NCBI GenBank assembly: GCA_025935735.1
Contig: JAICUS010000366.1
Span: forward strand, 1 to 6,322
Length of the DNA stretch: 6,322 nt
Reading direction: 5' to 3'
DNA from: Solirubrobacteraceae bacterium
Lineage (GTDB): Bacteria; Actinomycetota; Thermoleophilia; Solirubrobacterales; Solirubrobacteraceae
A model generated the notes under the pieces. It had not been told where the DNA came from. It saw nothing but the letters and a program-made list of their open reading frames with translations, and made no database searches. The position numbers and the translations under genes are program-made. Shown here piece by piece: positions 1 through 6,322 of the stretch (positions are counted from its first letter, which is position 1; each line of letters starts with the position of its first letter).

Positions 1-980
<980 letters not shown>

Positions 981-1013
981 TTTGAGAACACCCTAACCCG
1001 CTATGGAGTTTTG

Positions 1014-1031
1014 AGGGTCGCGCGCGACCCT
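1014..1031. repeat. 18-bp perfect palindrome in the 23S-5S spacer
   Basis: AGGGTCGCGCGCGACCCT is identical to its own reverse complement. It sits in the 57-nt spacer (981-1037) between the 23S and 5S genes, ending 6 nt before the 5S gene. In the transcript it could form a GC-rich hairpin of about 7 bp with a tetraloop. Spacer hairpins in rRNA precursors are often processing signals, so an RNase cleavage or folding role is plausible, but that is inference. The spacer also carries the heptamer TTTTGAG twice (980-986 and 1009-1015). Confidence 0.6.
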
Positions 1032-1037
1032 GACAAG

Positions 1038-1156
<119 letters not shown>

Positions 1157-1157
1157 T

Positions 1158-1198
1158 AAATACGAAAAGCCGTCCCTCCGGGGCGGCTTTTCGTATTT
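1158..1198 (+). terminator. Strong intrinsic terminator of the rRNA operon, probably bidirectional
   Basis: Positions 1158-1176 and 1180-1198 form a 19-bp stem closed by a 3-nt TCC loop, with one G-U wobble (1173/1183). The lower stem is A/T rich on both sides (AAATACGAAAA and TTTTCGTATTT), so a U-rich 3' strand is presented whichever way the hairpin is transcribed. It starts one or two bases after 5S, ending the rRNA transcript. It is also the only strong terminator downstream of the minus-strand genes that run toward it from 2283. Confidence 0.9.
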
Positions 1199-1226
1199 CT
1201 GGCGGTGGTAGGCGCCCTCTCCCAGC

Positions 1227-1300
1227 GGGGACAGTGCTCCGTACACTGCCGCCCCGCCGGCCCTCGCCAACCACGCTCTGGTGTACGGAGGGCTGTCCCC
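1227..1300. repeat. REP-like inverted repeat pair (20-bp arms, 34-bp centre)
   Basis: The left arm (1227-1246, beginning GGGGACAG and ending CTCCGTACAC) and the right arm (1281-1300, beginning GTGTACGGAG and ending CTGTCCCC) are inverted copies matching at 18 of 20 positions. They differ only at two adjacent bases. The left copy can also fold by itself: GGGG 1227-1230 with CCCC 1252-1255, and CAGTG 1232-1236 with CACTG 1244-1248 around a 7-nt loop. A short imperfect hairpin starting with GGGG, present as an inverted pair in non-coding DNA between convergent transcription units, is the layout of REP/BIME elements mobilised by Y1 (RAYT) transposases. No transposase is present here. The remainder of 1199-1393 shows no gene. 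Confidence 0.6.
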
Positions 1301-1393
1301 CCCGAGCCGCCCCTCCGGAGAGACCATCGAGCCTCGAGGCGACACCCCTCCCGAACAGCAGCGGCAAGCACCGGCCTCCCGCCCTAGCCGGCC

Positions 1394-1657
1394 CTACGCC
1401 CCGTCGTCGTCCCCGTCCCGATCCTCGCGCTCATCGTCGAAGAGCCCGCGCGGCGGCCAGTCGTCCTGCGCGTCGCAGCGGCTCGTGCAGTGCAGGCTGG
1501 CGACGTTCTGCAGCGGCACCAGGATGTGCCCGTTCAGCTCGACGTGGGCGACGTCCTCGATCAGGCAGTAGGCCGTGAGGATCCCGTCCTGATACTCGCC
1601 CCCGAAGAGGGCGATCTCGACGGCCTCGCCCTTGTACCTGGACGTGTAGTCCTCCAT
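1394..1657 (-). CDS. Small protein of unknown function with acidic C-terminal tail (87 aa)
   Basis: I do not recognise this family. The product starts MEDYTSRYKGEAVEIALFGG and is rich in predicted beta-strand over residues 10-57: alternating hydrophobic runs (VEIALFGG, GILTAYCLIEDV, AHVELNGHILVPL, NVASLHC) separated by turn glycines. This pattern would suit a small SH3- or Sm-like barrel, which is inference only. Residues 74-86 form a strongly acidic tail (FDDEREDRDGDDDG). Cysteines lie at 31, 57 and 61. The ATG is 11 nt after the phosphatase stop codon, so the two are probably cotranscribed. There is no clear Shine-Dalgarno sequence before it. The frame stays open far upstream, but that part only shadows the phosphatase and SDR genes, so the real start is taken as 1657. 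No membrane segment or signal peptide is visible. Confidence 0.72.
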   Translation of the reverse strand: MEDYTSRYKGEAVEIALFGGEYQDGILTAYCLIEDVAHVELNGHILVPLQNVASLHCTSRCDAQDDWPPRGLFDDEREDRDGDDDGA

Positions 1658-1668
1658 CGGGCGGAACT

Positions 1669-2283
1669 CTAGTCCAGGTGCCCCGTCTCGTTGAACGTGA
1701 CGAGCGACAGGCGCCCGTGCCGGCGCTCGAAGGCCGTGATGCTGCAGTTGGCGACCGGGCCGATGCGCCAGCGCTCGTTGGCGTGCTCGGCGCCCATGCC
1801 GACGACCTCCAGGGTGATGGCGCGGATGTTTCCGCCATGGCAGACCACCGCCGCCGTGCCCCCCTCGGCCTCGGCCAGGACACGCTCGAAGGCCCGCACG
1901 GACCGCCGGTGGACGTCGAGGTACGTCTCGCCGTCCGGGTAGCCGGTGACGGCGCCCTCGAGCCACGTGCGGAACCAGGCCGGGTCGCGGGCCTCCACCT
2001 CGGCACGGGAGCAGCCGGTGAGGCCGCCGACGTCGACCTCGCGCAGATCCGGGTCGATCCGCGCCTCGAGGCCGGTGGCCGCTTCCACGGCCGCCGCCGT
2101 CTCGCGCGCCCGGGCGAGGTCGCTCGAGGAGAGCAGGTCGATCCCGGTCCGGGCCAGATGCGCCGCCAGCAGCGCCGCCTGCGCGCGGCCCGCGTCGTCG
2201 AGCGACCGGTCGGAGTGCCCCTGCCAGCGGCCCTCGGCGTTCCAGTCGGTCTCGCCATGGCGGACGAGCAGGATCCTGGTCAT
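1669..2283 (-). CDS. Histidine phosphatase family protein (phosphoglycerate mutase-like)
   Basis: This 204-aa soluble protein belongs to branch 1 of the histidine phosphatase superfamily, whose members transfer phosphate through a phosphohistidine intermediate. The N-terminal VRHGETDWN carries R8-H9-G10, with H9 the expected phosphorylated residue. SSDLARARETA (52-62) provides the second phosphate-binding arginine (R58). E82 in DLREVDVGGLTG is the probable general acid. CHGGNIRA has H149 as the second catalytic histidine. All key residues are present and the length is typical. The family includes broad-specificity phosphatases, alpha-ribazole phosphatase and phosphoserine phosphatase, and the substrate cannot be read from sequence; true glycolytic mutase is unlikely at this length. 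It is the first gene of a two-gene minus-strand unit. A TATGAT box 8 nt before the ATG and no Shine-Dalgarno sequence suggest a leaderless mRNA. Confidence 0.93.
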   Translation of the reverse strand: MTRILLVRHGETDWNAEGRWQGHSDRSLDDAGRAQAALLAAHLARTGIDLLSSSDLARARETAAAVEAATGLEARIDPDLREVDVGGLTGCSRAEVEARDPAWFRTWLEGAVTGYPDGETYLDVHRRSVRAFERVLAEAEGGTAAVVCHGGNIRAITLEVVGMGAEHANERWRIGPVANCSITAFERRHGRLSLVTFNETGHLD

Positions 2284-2291
2284 GGGCGGAG

Positions 2292-2297
2292 ATCATA
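2292..2297 (-). promoter_or_regulatory. Putative -10 box (TATGAT) of the phosphatase gene
   Basis: Read on the minus strand, TATGAT is followed by 8 nt (CTCCGCCC) and then the ATG at 2283. This spacing places the predicted transcription start at or within a base or two of the start codon, as in leaderless transcripts common in high-GC Gram-positive bacteria. No -35 element is evident. It overlaps the opposite-facing -10 box by two bases. Confidence 0.55.
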
Positions 2298-2301
2298 AGA
2301 T
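2296..2301 (+). promoter_or_regulatory. Putative -10 box (TAAGAT) of the SDR gene
   Basis: TAAGAT fits the TANNNT consensus and is followed by 8 nt (CCGGCGTC) before the ATG at 2310, the same geometry as the divergent box on the other strand. No Shine-Dalgarno sequence exists in the 26-bp gap, which fits leaderless translation. No clear -35 hexamer is visible; upstream DNA lies inside the phosphatase coding region. Confidence 0.5.
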
Positions 2302-2309
2302 CCGGCGTC

Positions 2310-3083
2310 ATGGATCTCGACGTGAAGGGGCTCCGCGTGCTCGTCACGGGCGGGAGCGACGGCATCGGGCTCGAGACGGCCCGGCTGCTGGCCCTCGAGG
2401 GGGCGAGCGTGGCCATCGCCGCCCGCTCGCCGGCCGACGCGGCTGACGCGATCGGCGCGACGGCCGTCCCCGTCGACCTGTCCGACCCGGACGCGGGCGA
2501 GCGGGCCGTGAGGGCCGCCGTCGAGGCCCTGGGTGGACTGGACGCGCTGGTGAACAACGTCGGGGTGGCCCGGATCGCGGCTTTCGAGGAGCTGACCGAA
2601 GACGACTGGGCCCAGGCCTGGAACCTGAACGTCATGAGCTACGTGCGCTGCATAACGGCCGCCCTGCCGGCCCTGCGCGAGTCCCGCGCGCCCGCGATCG
2701 TGAACGTCTCCTCGACGGCTGGCAAGCGCCCGAGCACGGGGATGCCGCACTACACCGTCACGAAGGCGGCCGTACTCTCGCTCTCACGCCTGGTCGCTGA
2801 CCTCTACGCGTCGGCGGGCATCCGGTGCAACGCGGTCTGCCCGGGCCCGACGCTGACGACGGCGTGGCTCGGCCCCGGCGGGCTCGCCGACCAGACGGCG
2901 GCCGGCTCCGACCGCAGCCGCGACGACGTCCTGAGCGCGGTCGGCGCGGGCCGGCCGCTGGGGCGGATGGCGACGAGCGACGAGATCGCCCACGTCGTCG
3001 CTTTCCTGTGCTCCCCGCGCGCGTCCTACGTGACGGGCGCCGCCTGGAGCGTCGACGGCGGCACCGTGCCGGTCATCATCTAG
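2310..3083 (+). CDS. Short-chain dehydrogenase/reductase (SDR, FabG-like)
   Basis: This 257-aa protein is a classical SDR, a soluble NAD(P)(H)-dependent oxidoreductase with a Rossmann fold. The cofactor-binding motif TGGSDGIG lies at residues 13-20. R39 after the second strand (AARS) hints at NADP(H) preference. NNVG at 82-85 is the structural motif after strand 4. The catalytic tetrad is complete: N107 (NLNV), S135 (NVSSTAG), Y148 and K152 (YTVTK). PGP follows at 178-180, and the C-terminal VTGAAWSVDGG matches the usual end of FabG-type proteins. Substrate is unknown; similarity of this kind covers 3-oxoacyl-ACP reductases, sugar dehydrogenases and many others, and no fatty-acid genes are nearby to favour FabG itself. 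Transcribed divergently from the phosphatase; its last 8 bp overlap the end of the converging YkgJ-type gene. Confidence 0.95.
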   Translation: MDLDVKGLRVLVTGGSDGIGLETARLLALEGASVAIAARSPADAADAIGATAVPVDLSDPDAGERAVRAAVEALGGLDALVNNVGVARIAAFEELTEDDWAQAWNLNVMSYVRCITAALPALRESRAPAIVNVSSTAGKRPSTGMPHYTVTKAAVLSLSRLVADLYASAGIRCNAVCPGPTLTTAWLGPGGLADQTAAGSDRSRDDVLSAVGAGRPLGRMATSDEIAHVVAFLCSPRASYVTGAAWSVDGGTVPVII

Positions 3084-3600
3084 CGGCCTCCAGCGCCCGC
3101 ACGGCCCGCTCCGTGGCGTTCACGCCGTCGTCCGCAGCCCGGATCGCGACCGCCGTCGTCCGTATCCCGGCGTGGTGCGCCCGGTCGGCCTCCGACGCGT
3201 AGGTGAACCGCCACCGCGCCGCCCGCTCGGCGATCAGCCCGTCGTCGGGCTCGATGCCGGTCGCCGCGAACACGCGGCAGTCGTAGGTGCGGCACGTCCG
3301 CGGCCGGTCCTCGTAGATCGAGCAGCGGCCGTCGACGAGCATCGGGCAGTGGCCGCGGGCGTCGTGGGGGAGGACGACGTGGCCCTCCGGCATGAGCGGG
3401 GCGGGGAAGAGGAGCTTGCGCGGGATCCGCGCGAGCGTCGCCGTTTCGTCGGGGCCAATGTGGACGAACTGGGCGGCGGTGCAGCAGGCCGTGCACCCGT
3501 CGCAGGGCACGTCGACGTCGCGCTCGCCGCGGATGGCGGCCTGCATGCCCGCCAGCCACGCTCCGAAATCGCCCGCCGCCAGATCGGCTTCCGCGGCCAT
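3076..3600 (-). CDS. YkgJ-family cysteine cluster protein (putative metal-binding)
   Basis: This 174-aa protein has the CxxCxxCC signature of the YkgJ family (PF03692-type, annotated as putative zinc- or iron-chelating). C33, C36, C39 and C40 lie in PCDGCTACC, followed by C85 and C93 (HCPMLVDGRC) and C103 and C108 (RTCRTYDC). The segment SIYEDRPRTCR is also typical of the family. These eight cysteines could hold a metal or Fe-S cluster; the biochemical role is not established. The start is uncertain: ATG at 3600 is chosen because it directly precedes the conserved part, but an in-frame ATG at 3627 would add nine residues (MRLHGYGFG). A TACGGT hexamer lies 6 nt before the 3600 start, weakly favouring it. 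It runs divergently from dgt and converges with the SDR gene, overlapping it by 8 bp. Longer readings of this frame past 3627 are antisense to dgt and not credible. Confidence 0.88.
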   Translation of the reverse strand: MAAEADLAAGDFGAWLAGMQAAIRGERDVDVPCDGCTACCTAAQFVHIGPDETATLARIPRKLLFPAPLMPEGHVVLPHDARGHCPMLVDGRCSIYEDRPRTCRTYDCRVFAATGIEPDDGLIAERAARWRFTYASEADRAHHAGIRTTAVAIRAADDGVNATERAVRALEAAR

Positions 3601-3630
3601 TCCGAAACCGTAGCCGTGGAGGCGCATCGG

Positions 3631-3636
3631 TACACT
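3631..3636 (+). promoter_or_regulatory. Putative -10 box (TACACT) of the dgt-dnaG operon
   Basis: TACACT fits TANNNT and is followed by 9 nt before the dgt ATG at 3646, again consistent with a leaderless or nearly leaderless transcript. It sits inside a small inverted repeat, CGGTA (3629-3633) and TACCG (3641-3645), which could be a coincidence or an operator. No convincing -35 box or Shine-Dalgarno sequence is present. Confidence 0.45.
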
Positions 3637-3645
3637 CGGATACCG

Positions 3646-4641
3646 ATGGCACACCCCTCCGGCCCTGTCGCGGACGCCTTCGGCGCCCGCATCCGCGAGC
3701 TCGAGCGCATGTCGCTCTCGGAGCTCGCCGTGGGCTCCTACGACACCGCCGGCCGGGCCCGGCCCGAGCCGGACGAGTGCTCCCTGCGCACGTCCTTCCA
3801 GCAGGACCGCGACCGCATCGTCCACTCGAAGTCCTTCCGCCGCCTGAAGGGCAAGACCCAGGTCTTCATCGCGCCGCAGGGCGACCACTTCCGCACGCGG
3901 ATGACGCACACGCTCGAGGTGGCCGGGATCTCCCGCGGCGTCGCCCGGGCCCTGCGCCTGAACGAGGATCTGACCGAGGCGATCGCCCTCGGCCACGACC
4001 TCGGCCACCCGCCGTTCGGCCATACGGGCGAGGAGGCCCTCGACCGGTGCCTGAAGCGGCTCGGCTCGGGCTTCCGCCACAACGAGCACTCCCTGCGGAT
4101 GGTCGACGTGCTCGAGCGCGGCGGGGCCGGCCTGAACCTGACCGCCGAGGTGCGCGACGGGATCCTGAACCACACCGGCACGGGCATCCCCGCCACCCTG
4201 GAGGGCCGCATCGTGCGCCTCGTCGACCGGTTCGGCTACGTGAACCACGACATCGACGACGCCGGCCGCGCGGAGATCCTCGACCCGGCCGACCTGCCGG
4301 ACGAGCCCGTCGCCCTGCTCGGGCGCACGTCGTCGCAGCGGATCGACGCGCTCGTCCACGACCTGGTCGAGACGTCGGCGCGGGCCGGCGACATCCGCCA
4401 GTCTCCGCCCTACGAGGAGGCGCTCCTGGCCCTGCGCGCGTTCATGTTCGAACGCGTCTACCTCGGGCCCGTGGCCCGGGCCGACAGCGCCCGCGCCGCG
4501 GCGATGGTCGAGGAGCTGTTCGCCCACCACCTGGCCGGCGGCGACGCCCAGTCGGCGACCGACTGGGTGGCCGGCATGACCGACGGCTACGCCCTGCGGG
4601 CGCACGCCGAGCTCGGGGCGGCGGAGCGCTCGCCGGCGTGA
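3646..4641 (+). CDS. dgt: Deoxyguanosinetriphosphate triphosphohydrolase-like protein (HD domain)
   Basis: This 331-aa cytoplasmic HD-superfamily hydrolase is expected to cleave dNTPs, classically dGTP, to the deoxynucleoside and triphosphate, thereby limiting dNTP pools. Family signatures are SFRRLKGKTQVF (63-74), RTRMTHTLEV (83-92) with the first metal-ligand histidine H88, the core GHDLGHPPFGHTGEEAL (116-132) with H117-D118 plus H121 and H126, RHNEHSLR (144-151), and YVNHDIDDA (198-206) with the final aspartates. Its length matches the shorter actinobacterial-type Dgt-like proteins rather than the ~500-aa E. coli enzyme, so substrate range may differ. The ATG at 3646 is preferred because residues from there match the family and a -10 box stands just upstream; the frame's upstream extension is antisense to the YkgJ gene. 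Its stop codon overlaps the dnaG start (GTGA), giving translational coupling with the primase. Confidence 0.96.
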   Translation: MAHPSGPVADAFGARIRELERMSLSELAVGSYDTAGRARPEPDECSLRTSFQQDRDRIVHSKSFRRLKGKTQVFIAPQGDHFRTRMTHTLEVAGISRGVARALRLNEDLTEAIALGHDLGHPPFGHTGEEALDRCLKRLGSGFRHNEHSLRMVDVLERGGAGLNLTAEVRDGILNHTGTGIPATLEGRIVRLVDRFGYVNHDIDDAGRAEILDPADLPDEPVALLGRTSSQRIDALVHDLVETSARAGDIRQSPPYEEALLALRAFMFERVYLGPVARADSARAAAMVEELFAHHLAGGDAQSATDWVAGMTDGYALRAHAELGAAERSPA

Positions 4642-6322
4642 GCCGCATCAGCGAGCAGTCGCTCGAGAGCGTCAAGGCTGCGGTGGACATGGTGGATCTG
4701 GTCGGGGGCCGCACGACCCTGCGCAAGGTCGGGTCGCGCTACACCGGCCGCTGCCCGTTCCACGACGAGCGCACGCCCTCGTTCTCGGTCGACCCCGTCG
4801 ACAAGCAGTACTACTGCTTCGGCTGCCGGCGCGGGGGCGACGCGATCCGGTTCGTCCAGGACACCGAGAACCTCGACTTCGTCGGCGCCGTGGAGTGGCT
4901 GGGCGAGCGCTACGGCGTGGAGGTCGCCTACGACGAGTCCTCGCCCCAGGCCGAGAAGCGCCGCAACGAGCAGCGCCGGCTCCTGGCCCTGCTGGAGGAC
5001 GCCGCCGGGTTCTACACCCGCTACCTGTGGGAGTCGGGCGAGGCGGAGGCCGCCCGCGCCTACCTGGCCGAGCGCGGGCTGACCGAGGAGACCGCCCGGT
5101 CGTTCCGGCTCGGCTTCGCGCCGACGGCGTGGGACCGTGTGTGCGCCGCCGCCCGGGCGAAGGGCTTCACCCCTGCCGAGCTCGAACGGGCAGGACTCTC
5201 GAGCCGAGGCCGGCGCGGGCCGCTCGACCGCTTCCGCGGCCGGCTCATGTTCCCGCTGGCGGACGCGCGCGGGCGGGTGCGCGGCTTCGGCGCCCGCCAG
5301 ATGCCCGGGGGCGACCCGCCCAAGTACCTGAACTCGCCCGAGGGCGTGATGTTCCACAAGTCCGAGACGGTCTACGGGCTCGACCACGCCCGCGCGACGA
5401 TCACGACGCAGAGCCGCGCGATCGTCGTCGAGGGCTACACCGACGTGCTCGCCCTGCACCAGGCCGGCATGCCCGAGTCGGTCGCCTCGATGGGCACCGC
5501 CCTGACCGAGCAGCAGGTGCGCGAGCTGGCGCGCGTCTGCGGCAGCGGGACGCTCTACCTGGCCTTCGACGCCGACGCCGCGGGTGAGGAGGCGGCGCTG
5601 CGCGGCATGCAGATGGCGCAGTCGACCGGCATGGAGGTGCGGGTCGTGGCCCTCCCGGACGGCCGCGACCCGGCCGACGTGGCCGTGTCCGAGCCCGACG
5701 CCTTCCGGGCGGCGCTCGAGCGCTCGTCGGGCGTGCTGGGGTTCCGCATCGGGCGCGTGCTCGCCGCCGGCGGGTCGCGTGAGCGCATCTACGAGGAGGC
5801 GGCACGGATCCTTCACTCCGTGCCGGACTCCCTCGAACGGGCGGAACAGGTGCAGCGTGTCTCGAGTCGGCTGAGGCTCGACAGCGACCTCCAGGCGCGC
5901 CTCGTGCCTCGGGCGGCCGGAAAAGGTCGGATGCAGTCGGCATCCAAGCGGCTCCGTCAGACGCCCCGGGAGCGGGATGAGCGCTTGTTCCTGGCCATGT
6001 GCCTGGCCCTGCCCGACCGCGGTCGGATTTTACTCGGCGACCTGGAACACGTACACTTCTCTGATGCGTCGCACTGGGAGGCCGCGGCGCACATCCGTCG
6101 CATGCTGGCGGGTGAGGACATTTCGGAGGCATCCGCACGGTGGGCACCGCTGATTGGAGAGCTGAACGCACTCGCTGCCCGTGAGGCTGCCTCCGAGTGG
6201 GCATTGGAGGAGCTGTATTGGAAGCTGCATCTGTACCGAGCCGAAGACGGGCTAAAGGCGATGCGCGAAAACGCCGACTTGAATTTGAGTCGGCAACGGG
6301 AGCTGCAGGGATTGGAGGAGCT
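4638..6322 (+). CDS. dnaG: DNA primase, 3' end outside window
   Basis: This is the bacterial replicative primase, which makes RNA primers at the fork together with DnaB helicase. The reading frame is open for 561 codons to the window edge. Domains in order: CHC2 zinc-binding domain, with C39, H42 (RCPFHDERTPSF), C60 and C63 (YYCFGCRRGGD); RNA polymerase core with RFRGRLMFPLAD and the primase motif KYLNSPEG (229-236); TOPRIM domain with E265 in VEGYTDV and D311/D313 in AFDADAAGEEA; then a C-terminal helical region from about residue 430 corresponding to the helicase-interacting domain, cut off by the window. All catalytic metal ligands are intact. GTG at 4638 overlaps the dgt stop by 4 bp and no Shine-Dalgarno sequence is obvious, so coupled translation is likely. 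From about codon 381 onward the third-position GC falls markedly, and a TTA leucine codon occurs at residue 465. Confidence 0.98.
   Translation, partial: MSRISEQSLESVKAAVDMVDLVGGRTTLRKVGSRYTGRCPFHDERTPSFSVDPVDKQYYCFGCRRGGDAIRFVQDTENLDFVGAVEWLGERYGVEVAYDESSPQAEKRRNEQRRLLALLEDAAGFYTRYLWESGEAEAARAYLAERGLTEETARSFRLGFAPTAWDRVCAAARAKGFTPAELERAGLSSRGRRGPLDRFRGRLMFPLADARGRVRGFGARQMPGGDPPKYLNSPEGVMFHKSETVYGLDHARATITTQSRAIVVEGYTDVLALHQAGMPESVASMGTALTEQQVRELARVCGSGTLYLAFDADAAGEEAALRGMQMAQSTGMEVRVVALPDGRDPADVAVSEPDAFRAALERSSGVLGFRIGRVLAAGGSRERIYEEAARILHSVPDSLERAEQVQRVSSRLRLDSDLQARLVPRAAGKGRMQSASKRLRQTPRERDERLFLAMCLALPDRGRILLGDLEHVHFSDASHWEAAAHIRRMLAGEDISEASARWAPLIGELNALAAREAASEWALEELYWKLHLYRAEDGLKAMRENADLNLSRQRELQGLEE

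Noticed and set aside
1331..1391. 10-bp palindrome GCCTCGAGGC (1331-1340) and short stem CCGGC/GCCGG (1371-1375, 1387-1391) past the small minus-strand gene
   Set aside because: Both are short, GC-rich and lack a T-tract, so they are expected by chance at this base composition and are not convincing terminators.
1199..1393. Possible tRNA or small ORF after 5S
   Set aside because: No cloverleaf or T-loop signature was found, and the overlapping open frames are Arg/Pro/Ser-rich shadows of non-coding GC-rich DNA.
1678..2298. 206-codon plus-strand open frame
   Set aside because: It lies antisense to the histidine phosphatase, whose active-site motifs are intact, and has no domain of its own.
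1394..2635. 413-codon minus-strand frame read as a single protein
   Set aside because: Its first part is a shadow of the SDR and phosphatase genes in the wrong frame; only the last 87 codons look like a real protein and are reported separately.
3076..4605. Long minus-strand open frame (509 codons) covering dgt
   Set aside because: Only its last 174 codons encode the YkgJ-type protein. The rest is antisense to the clearly real dgt gene and is low-complexity Arg/Ala/Val/Gly-rich, as expected of GC-rich shadow frames.
4587..5816. 409-codon minus-strand open frame
   Set aside because: It is fully antisense to dnaG, which has all catalytic motifs. Its composition is that of a shadow frame with no recognisable domain.

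Overview
This is a GC-rich bacterial chromosomal segment. It begins inside a 23S rRNA gene and ends inside a dnaG primase gene. The very high third-position GC in most genes, near-absence of Shine-Dalgarno sequences, TANNNT -10 boxes placed 8-9 nt before start codons, and a dgt-dnaG pair all suggest a high-GC actinobacterial-type organism. A Thermoleophilia/Gaiellales-like lineage is my best guess, but that assignment is inference; a 23S database search would settle it.

Layout: (1) 1-1157 is the 3' part of an rRNA operon: 23S rRNA 3' portion, a short spacer with an 18-bp perfect palindrome, then 5S rRNA. No tRNA gene follows. (2) 1158-1198 is a strong hairpin terminator that looks usable from both sides, since the next genes run toward it. 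(3) 1199-1393 is non-coding and holds a pair of inverted REP-like sequences. (4) 1394-2283 (minus) is a two-gene unit: a histidine-phosphatase/phosphoglycerate-mutase family enzyme followed by an 87-aa protein of unknown function with an acidic tail. (5) 2310-3083 (plus) is a short-chain dehydrogenase/reductase, divergent from the phosphatase across a 26-bp gap containing two overlapping -10 boxes. (6) 3076-3600 (minus) is a YkgJ-type cysteine-cluster protein whose 3' end overlaps that of the SDR. (7) 3646-6322 (plus) is dgt (dGTPase-like HD hydrolase) and dnaG (primase), joined by a 4-bp GTGA overlap; dnaG runs off the window.

Functionally, dgt-dnaG is a nucleotide-pool and replication-initiation cassette. 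The genes between it and the rRNA operon are small, tightly packed metabolic or uncharacterised genes in alternating orientation with almost no intergenic DNA. I see no phage, transposase, CRISPR, toxin-antitoxin or defence genes. The window is mostly ordinary core genome. The items most worth a second look are the REP-like inverted pair, the overlapping divergent leaderless promoters, the small unknown protein, and the codon-composition shift in the last third of dnaG.
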